Assembly: GCA_902461025.1 (NCBI GenBank)
Contig: CABPWC010000012.1
Coordinates: forward strand, 1-26,806
Length of the DNA stretch: 26,806 bases
Origin: an uncultured Streptococcus sp.
Lineage (GTDB): Bacteria > Bacillota > Bacilli > Lactobacillales > Streptococcaceae
Direction: 5' to 3'
Below, piece after piece: positions 23,421-26,806 of the stretch. The notes beneath the pieces were generated by a model. It ran no database searches. It saw only the letters and a list, made by a program, of their open reading frames with translations, and was not told the DNA's origin. Numbering within the stretch: the first letter of the stretch is position 1; each line of letters starts with the position of its first letter. A program made the translations under genes and the position numbers.

Positions 23421-23722
23421 TAGGCATCTCCTCCATCATCTAGGATAGCTGGTACCTTGATATAGTAGTTTTCTTTTTCAGGTACGTTTTTAAACAGGCG
23501 GTCACGGTCTGTTCCTTCTTCAGCCACATCAGGTCGGAGAACAGTTTTACGGTCTGCCATAGTTGTAGTAGGTGCGGCACCAGTTGTGTCGACTTCGCCT
23601 AGCAATTCGACCATATCAACAATTTTTGAGAGTGTTGTCGCAAATGCAGCAGTTTCTTCTTCTGAGAATTTTAATTTTGAAAGATTGGCAACGTGAGTCA
23701 CCTCTTCTTGCGTAATTTTCAT
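23420..23722 (-). CDS. gatC: Asp/Glu-tRNA amidotransferase subunit C
   Basis: A 100-residue subunit that wraps between GatA and GatB and stabilises them. Seen: the N-terminal EEVTHVANLSKLKFSEEE helix pair and the C-terminal VLRPDVAEEGTDRDRLFKNVPEKENYYIKVP segment typical of GatC. AAGGA lies before the ATG. It is the first gene of the operon. Confidence 0.97.
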   Translation of the reverse strand: MKITQEEVTHVANLSKLKFSEEETAAFATTLSKIVDMVELLGEVDTTGAAPTTTMADRKTVLRPDVAEEGTDRDRLFKNVPEKENYYIKVPAILDDGGDA

Positions 23723-23762
23723 CTGATATCCTTTCGTGAAATGATGATTCTTTATCTGTTCT

Positions 23763-23793
23763 ATTTTACCATATTTTCCCCTAAATAAGGCAA
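23763..23793 (-). promoter_or_regulatory. gatCAB promoter
   Basis: Minus strand extended -10 TGGTAAAAT (hexamer 23763-23768) with TTGCCT (23788-23793) 19 bases away. An overlapping TTGACT at 23793-23798 is too far. The TG extension makes up for the long spacer. Confidence 0.6.
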
Positions 23794-23816
23794 GTCAAGC
23801 TGAAAAGAAGTAGAAA

Positions 23817-23845
23817 TTGAAAAATACTTTTTATTTCGATATAAT
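23817..23845 (+). promoter_or_regulatory. Promoter of the TIGR02206-like pair
   Basis: TTGAAA (23817-23822), 17-base spacer, TATAAT (23840-23845), giving a leader of about 80 bases to the first gene. It is divergent from the gatC promoter about 25 bases away. Confidence 0.88.
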
Positions 23846-23934
23846 AGTTGAAATTAGAAAATACAATTGCATGGGATTTTGGTATTCTAAAAAGGTAGAA
23901 TTCTTTATGAATTACTGGAAGTTAAGGATGACAC

Positions 23935-24609
23935 ATGACGCTTTGGGAGTTACTTTTTACCAGTAAAAAGACAGTCCCTCCTCATTTAGGAGCATTTTAC
24001 TTTTTATTACCTACTTCTTTGGTAATCATAGCTGTTTTATCGATGCGCTATGCAAGCTCTAAACGTTACCGAGAATTTTGGTATTGGGGACAATTGATTC
24101 AGTTGCTCATCATCAACGCTTGGTATATTGCTGCACGTCTGCCCCTATCTGAGGCTCTCCCTTTTTACCATAGTCGCATGGCTATGTGGATTATTCTATT
24201 TGCTCCGGATAAGACCTTTTTCAAGCAATATTTTGCCTTAGTGGGAGTTTTTGGTTCTATCATGGCTTTAGTTTATCCAGTCTTTTATCCTTTTCCTTTC
24301 CCTCATGTTTCGTCTGTGAACAATGTTTTCGGACACTGGGCCCTCTTGGCTAACTGCTTGATTTATCTTGTTAGATATTATAAAGTTGAAAAAGGGGATA
24401 CTTGGAAAATATGCCAGATGACTTTTGGGATCAATGCCATTATTTTTCTAGCCAACCTCTTGACAGGAGGAAATTATGGCTTTATGAGTAAGCCACCTGT
24501 GATTGGGGATCATGGTGCTTTGCTTAACTATTTGATAGTAACTAGTTTGATGACAGGTATTCTCATCCTTATCAATCAACTCGTTAAATATAAACATAAG
24601 AATAGTTAA
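23935..24609 (+). CDS. TIGR02206-family membrane protein, copy 1
   Basis: Polytopic membrane protein of 224 residues with about six to seven hydrophobic segments. It shares with the next gene the pattern NAWYI...LP-YH-R-AM, PDK, KQYFAL, YPVF, FPH, GH-ALL-N and TGGNYG, which matches the TIGR02206 (YwaF-type) family of unknown function. The conserved His, Arg and Asp/Lys residues sit at predicted membrane edges. AAGGA lies before the ATG. It forms a two-gene unit with its paralogue, 34 bases apart. No function can be given. Confidence 0.8.
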   Translation: MTLWELLFTSKKTVPPHLGAFYFLLPTSLVIIAVLSMRYASSKRYREFWYWGQLIQLLIINAWYIAARLPLSEALPFYHSRMAMWIILFAPDKTFFKQYFALVGVFGSIMALVYPVFYPFPFPHVSSVNNVFGHWALLANCLIYLVRYYKVEKGDTWKICQMTFGINAIIFLANLLTGGNYGFMSKPPVIGDHGALLNYLIVTSLMTGILILINQLVKYKHKNS

Positions 24610-24643
24610 TGTACAACTGAATTCGTTACCTTAAGGAGATTTT

Positions 24644-25342
24644 ATGCATCATTTTTTTTCAACTGAATCAACTGCACCGCCTCCTATTCCGATTTTTTGG
24701 TATGGAGTGATGATAGGCCTTCTTGCATTATCTATTTATGGGTCTCTTACCTACTATAAAAATCCTAAATTTATTAGATTGTTTAAGTGGATTCAAATTG
24801 CGCAACTGCTAGCTCTTTATACCTGGTATATAGGATTTAGCATTCCATTTTCTAACAGCCTACCTCTTTACCATTGTCGTTTGGCCATGTTTGCGGTTGT
24901 TTTCTTACCAGATAAATGGAAAACCAAGCAGTATTTTGCCCTTATGGGAGCCAGTGGGGCAGTATTTGCTTTGGGTTATCCCGTTTTTGACCCCTATGAT
25001 TTCCCACATATTACCAGTTTTTCTTTTCTCATTGGTCATTATGCCCTCTTGGTCAATTCCCTGGTCTATCTCATGAATCACTACGATAAGACCTTGCTGA
25101 AAAAGTATCGAATCATCGCTTATACTTTTGTTCTTAATCTTTTTCTAGTTGGAGTCAATCAAGTGACAGGTGGAAATTATGGGCTTTTGAATACCACGCC
25201 TTTTATTCCAGATGCTCCTATATGGATAAAGTATCTTCTGGTTTCAATCATTCTTTCTTCGACTTTAGTTCTCTTTGATATCTTGTTTAAGAAACGCTGG
25301 GAAAAACAATTAAATTTTAACAAAAAACAAATCAACTCATAA
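24644..25342 (+). CDS. TIGR02206-family membrane protein, copy 2
   Basis: A 232-residue paralogue of the upstream gene with the same membrane plan and the same conserved blocks (LPLYHCRLAMF, PDK, KQYFALMGASGA, GYPVFDPYDFPH, GHYALLVNS, VTGGNYG). The protein starts with a longer Pro-rich N-terminus (STESTAPPPIPI) and ends in a basic, Asn/Gln-rich tail. By eye the pair is alike mainly in these blocks, so the duplication is not recent. AAGGAG at 24633-24638 precedes the ATG, and a clear terminator follows. Function unknown. Confidence 0.8.
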   Translation: MHHFFSTESTAPPPIPIFWYGVMIGLLALSIYGSLTYYKNPKFIRLFKWIQIAQLLALYTWYIGFSIPFSNSLPLYHCRLAMFAVVFLPDKWKTKQYFALMGASGAVFALGYPVFDPYDFPHITSFSFLIGHYALLVNSLVYLMNHYDKTLLKKYRIIAYTFVLNLFLVGVNQVTGGNYGLLNTTPFIPDAPIWIKYLLVSIILSSTLVLFDILFKKRWEKQLNFNKKQINS

Positions 25343-25349
25343 TTTACAC

Positions 25350-25378
25350 TCCTGTCAAGATAATTTGACAGGATTTTT
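25350..25378 (+). terminator. Terminator after the TIGR02206-like pair
   Basis: Nine-pair perfect stem TCCTGTCAA/TTGACAGGA with a six-base loop, followed by TTTTT, eight bases after the stop codon. Confidence 0.9.
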
Positions 25379-25465
25379 GGTTATTTTTTGCCGATGTAAA
25401 AAAATTTTGCTAGATTTTAGACAGGAAAAGAGTAAAATGTAGATATATAAACAAGGAGAAAAGAG

Positions 25466-25873
25466 ATGGAAATTGGAAAAAAATTAAAAGAAGCTCGACT
25501 AATGTGTAGTATGACACAGGAAAGTGTTGCAGAGAAATTAAATGTATCGAGACAGACTATTTCAAATTGGGAAACAGAAAAATTTTATCCGGATATTTTA
25601 TATGTTTTACAACTAAGCGACTTGTACCAAGTTAGCTTGGATGAATTGTTGAAAGGAGATGAGAGCATGATTCAGCATTTGGAAGATTCAACCAATACTG
25701 TTAAGAGTAATCGCAAGATTTTACTAGCTTTTTTATGTAATATTTGCTTGCTATTTCTCTTCTTTATTTTTATTATTCCAATATCGAAAAGTTACCTGCT
25801 AACCTTGTTAGCTGTAACACTTGTCATTAGTACAACAGGCTATATATTAGTGCAGATTATTAGTAAAATATAG
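25466..25873 (+). CDS. Membrane-anchored XRE-family regulator
   Basis: A 135-residue protein with an N-terminal Cro/C1-type helix-turn-helix domain (about 4-60, with MTQESVAEKLNVSRQTISNWETEKFYPD) and two C-terminal membrane helices (about 83-104 and 109-131). The DNA-binding part should face the cytoplasm. AAGGAG at 25453-25458 is eight bases before the ATG. It is followed after ten bases by a small membrane protein whose ribosome binding site overlaps its stop codon, so they form one unit. Targets are unknown; autoregulation is a common habit of such proteins. The upstream region has TAAAAT (about 25433-25438) as a possible -10 box but no convincing -35. Confidence 0.85.
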   Translation: MEIGKKLKEARLMCSMTQESVAEKLNVSRQTISNWETEKFYPDILYVLQLSDLYQVSLDELLKGDESMIQHLEDSTNTVKSNRKILLAFLCNICLLFLFFIFIIPISKSYLLTLLAVTLVISTTGYILVQIISKI

Positions 25874-25883
25874 GAGGTTTATC

Positions 25884-26204
25884 ATGACTTGGTATGTATT
25901 GACTTTGATTTGTTTACTTGTAGTGACAAATGGGATGTTCGTTTATCAATTGTTTAAATTGGTTGAATTAGATGCTTCGATTCGTGGGATGAGACACCCT
26001 AAATTCTGGGGGCTCTTAACAGCAGGTGGACAAAGAGGTGAAGGGTTATTGCTCTATCTATTGACGCGGAATAAAGCTATTTATTCAATGGAAATTGAAG
26101 AACAAGAAGAACTGGAAAATAGAAAAAAACGCCTACTTTATTTATTGATTTTGAACATCATTTTCGCAATTTTTCTTTTCAGTAGCTTTATTGTTAATAT
26201 CTAA
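25884..26204 (+). CDS. Small two-helix membrane protein, partner of the XRE regulator
   Basis: A 106-residue protein with one hydrophobic helix at about 3-22 and another at 83-104, joined by a charged, probably cytoplasmic middle (LVELDASIRGMRHPKFWGLL, then GGQRGEGLLLYLL and a Glu/Lys-rich helix at about 67-82). AGGAGG sits directly on the stop codon of the regulator. I do not recognise the family. Its size and position suggest that it senses or modifies the regulator's membrane state; this is inference. Confidence 0.75.
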   Translation: MTWYVLTLICLLVVTNGMFVYQLFKLVELDASIRGMRHPKFWGLLTAGGQRGEGLLLYLLTRNKAIYSMEIEEQEELENRKKRLLYLLILNIIFAIFLFSSFIVNI

Positions 26205-26230
26205 TAAAATACATTCAAATAAAAAGATAG

Positions 26231-26255
26231 AATCGCTCGAATAGAGCGATTTTTT
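26231..26255 (+). terminator. Terminator after the XRE-membrane pair
   Basis: Eight-pair perfect stem AATCGCTC/GAGCGATT around a five-base loop, followed by a T-run. Confidence 0.9.
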
Positions 26256-26268
26256 ATTCTTTAGATAT

Positions 26269-26297
26269 TTGAAAAAAAAGGCTAAATCCGATATAAT
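26269..26297 (+). promoter_or_regulatory. prfC promoter
   Basis: TTGAAA (26269-26274), 17-base spacer, TATAAT (26292-26297). The leader to the prfC ATG is about 85 bases. Confidence 0.88.
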
Positions 26298-26388
26298 GGA
26301 GTGTTGAAAGGAATGTTAGAGTCCAATGTAGAAATAAGAAACACATACAAACATTCACTATTATCTTATAATCAAAGAAAGAGAACTT

Positions 26389-26806
26389 ATGAACATTCAA
26401 GAAGAAATTAAGAAACGCCGTACCTTTGCCATCATCTCCCACCCGGATGCTGGTAAAACGACTATTACAGAGCAATTGCTCTACTTTGGGGGAGAGATTC
26501 GTGAGGCAGGGACTGTAAAAGGGAAGAAAACAGGAAACTTTGCCAAGTCTGACTGGATGGATATCGAGAAACAACGTGGAATTTCGGTAACCTCATCAGT
26601 TATGCAGTTTGACTACGATGGCAAGCGCGTGAATATCCTTGACACACCAGGGCACGAGGACTTCTCAGAAGATACCTATCGGACATTGATGGCGGTGGAT
26701 GCTGCGGTCATGGTAGTGGACTCTGCCAAGGGTATCGAAGCCCAAACCAAAAAATTATTTGAGGTTGTCAAACACCGCGGGATTCCAGTCTTTACCTTTA
26801 TGAACA
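26389..26806 (+). CDS. prfC: Peptide chain release factor 3, 5' part (cut by window end)
   Basis: Translational GTPase that removes RF1/RF2 from the ribosome after peptide release. Only the first 139 residues of the usual roughly 515 are present. Motifs seen: NIQEEIKKRRTFAIISHPDAGKTT with the P-loop at about 17-25, the switch I/G2 part DIEKQRGISVTSSVM, G3 DTPGHEDFSEDTYR, and AVMVVDSAKGIEAQTKKL. The RF3-specific DFSEDTYRTL after the G3 motif separates it from EF-G. The ribosome binding site is modest (AAAGAGA). A clear promoter and a terminator of the previous unit lie upstream, so it is transcribed on its own. Confidence 0.96.
   Translation, partial: MNIQEEIKKRRTFAIISHPDAGKTTITEQLLYFGGEIREAGTVKGKKTGNFAKSDWMDIEKQRGISVTSSVMQFDYDGKRVNILDTPGHEDFSEDTYRTLMAVDAAVMVVDSAKGIEAQTKKLFEVVKHRGIPVFTFMN

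Noticed and set aside
25466..26204. Toxin-antitoxin system
   Set aside because: The first gene is a membrane-tethered regulator and the second shows no toxin fold or typical small hydrophobic toxin pattern; its two-helix plan with a charged loop fits a partner better.

Overview
The window is chromosomal DNA from a low-GC Firmicute, almost certainly a Streptococcus of the mitis/pneumoniae type. The main evidence is the gene set and order fabM-fabT-fabH-acpP-fabK-fabD-fabG-fabF-accB-fabZ-accC-accD-accA, together with streptococcal FabT, FabK and FabM proteins, the gatCAB order and strong AAAGGAG ribosome binding sites. Both ends are cut inside genes: groEL lacks its N-terminal part at the left edge and prfC lacks most of its length at the right edge. 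No tRNA, rRNA, CRISPR array, insertion sequence or prophage gene was seen.

Layout. (1) 1-1245: the end of groEL and two terminator hairpins shared with convergent serS. (2) 1244-4470, minus strand: lysC (aspartokinase) and a DUF956/ManO-type gene, then serS behind its own promoter and a serine T-box riboswitch. (3) 4632-15305, plus strand: the complete type II fatty acid synthesis cluster, including acetyl-CoA carboxylase (accBCDA), the isomerase FabM that branches to unsaturated chains, the FMN enoyl reductase FabK and the MarR-type repressor FabT. FabT-type operators lie at the fabT and fabK promoters; a different dyad lies on the fabM -35 box. (4) 15338-16203: a CPBP-type membrane protein and a 42-bp perfect palindrome acting as a terminator in both directions. 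(5) 16202-17585, minus strand: efp-yqhY-nusB. (6) 17666-20450, minus strand: a compact three-gene membrane module (four-helix protein, Ser/Arg-rich Tim44-like protein with a zinc ribbon, SPFH protein with a long Pro/Thr/Gln tail). (7) 20509-23722, minus strand: gatC-gatA-gatB, the Glu/Asp-tRNA amidotransferase. (8) 23817-26255, plus strand: tandem TIGR02206-like membrane paralogues, then an XRE-type regulator anchored by two membrane helices with a small membrane partner. (9) 26269-end: the prfC promoter and start of peptide chain release factor 3.

How the genes work together. accBCDA makes malonyl-CoA, FabD loads it on ACP, FabH starts and FabF extends chains, and FabG, FabZ and FabK complete each cycle. 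FabM isomerises trans-2 to cis-3 enoyl-ACP, so FabM versus FabK decides the unsaturated to saturated ratio. FabT controls the cluster while leaving the fabM promoter under different sites. The other core genes serve translation (serS, efp, gatCAB, prfC) and transcription antitermination (nusB). The accessory parts with no assigned role are the SPFH/Tim44 module, the TIGR02206 pair and the XRE-membrane pair; these, plus the unusual topology of the serS T-box and nested dyads at fabK, are the points most worth a second look.
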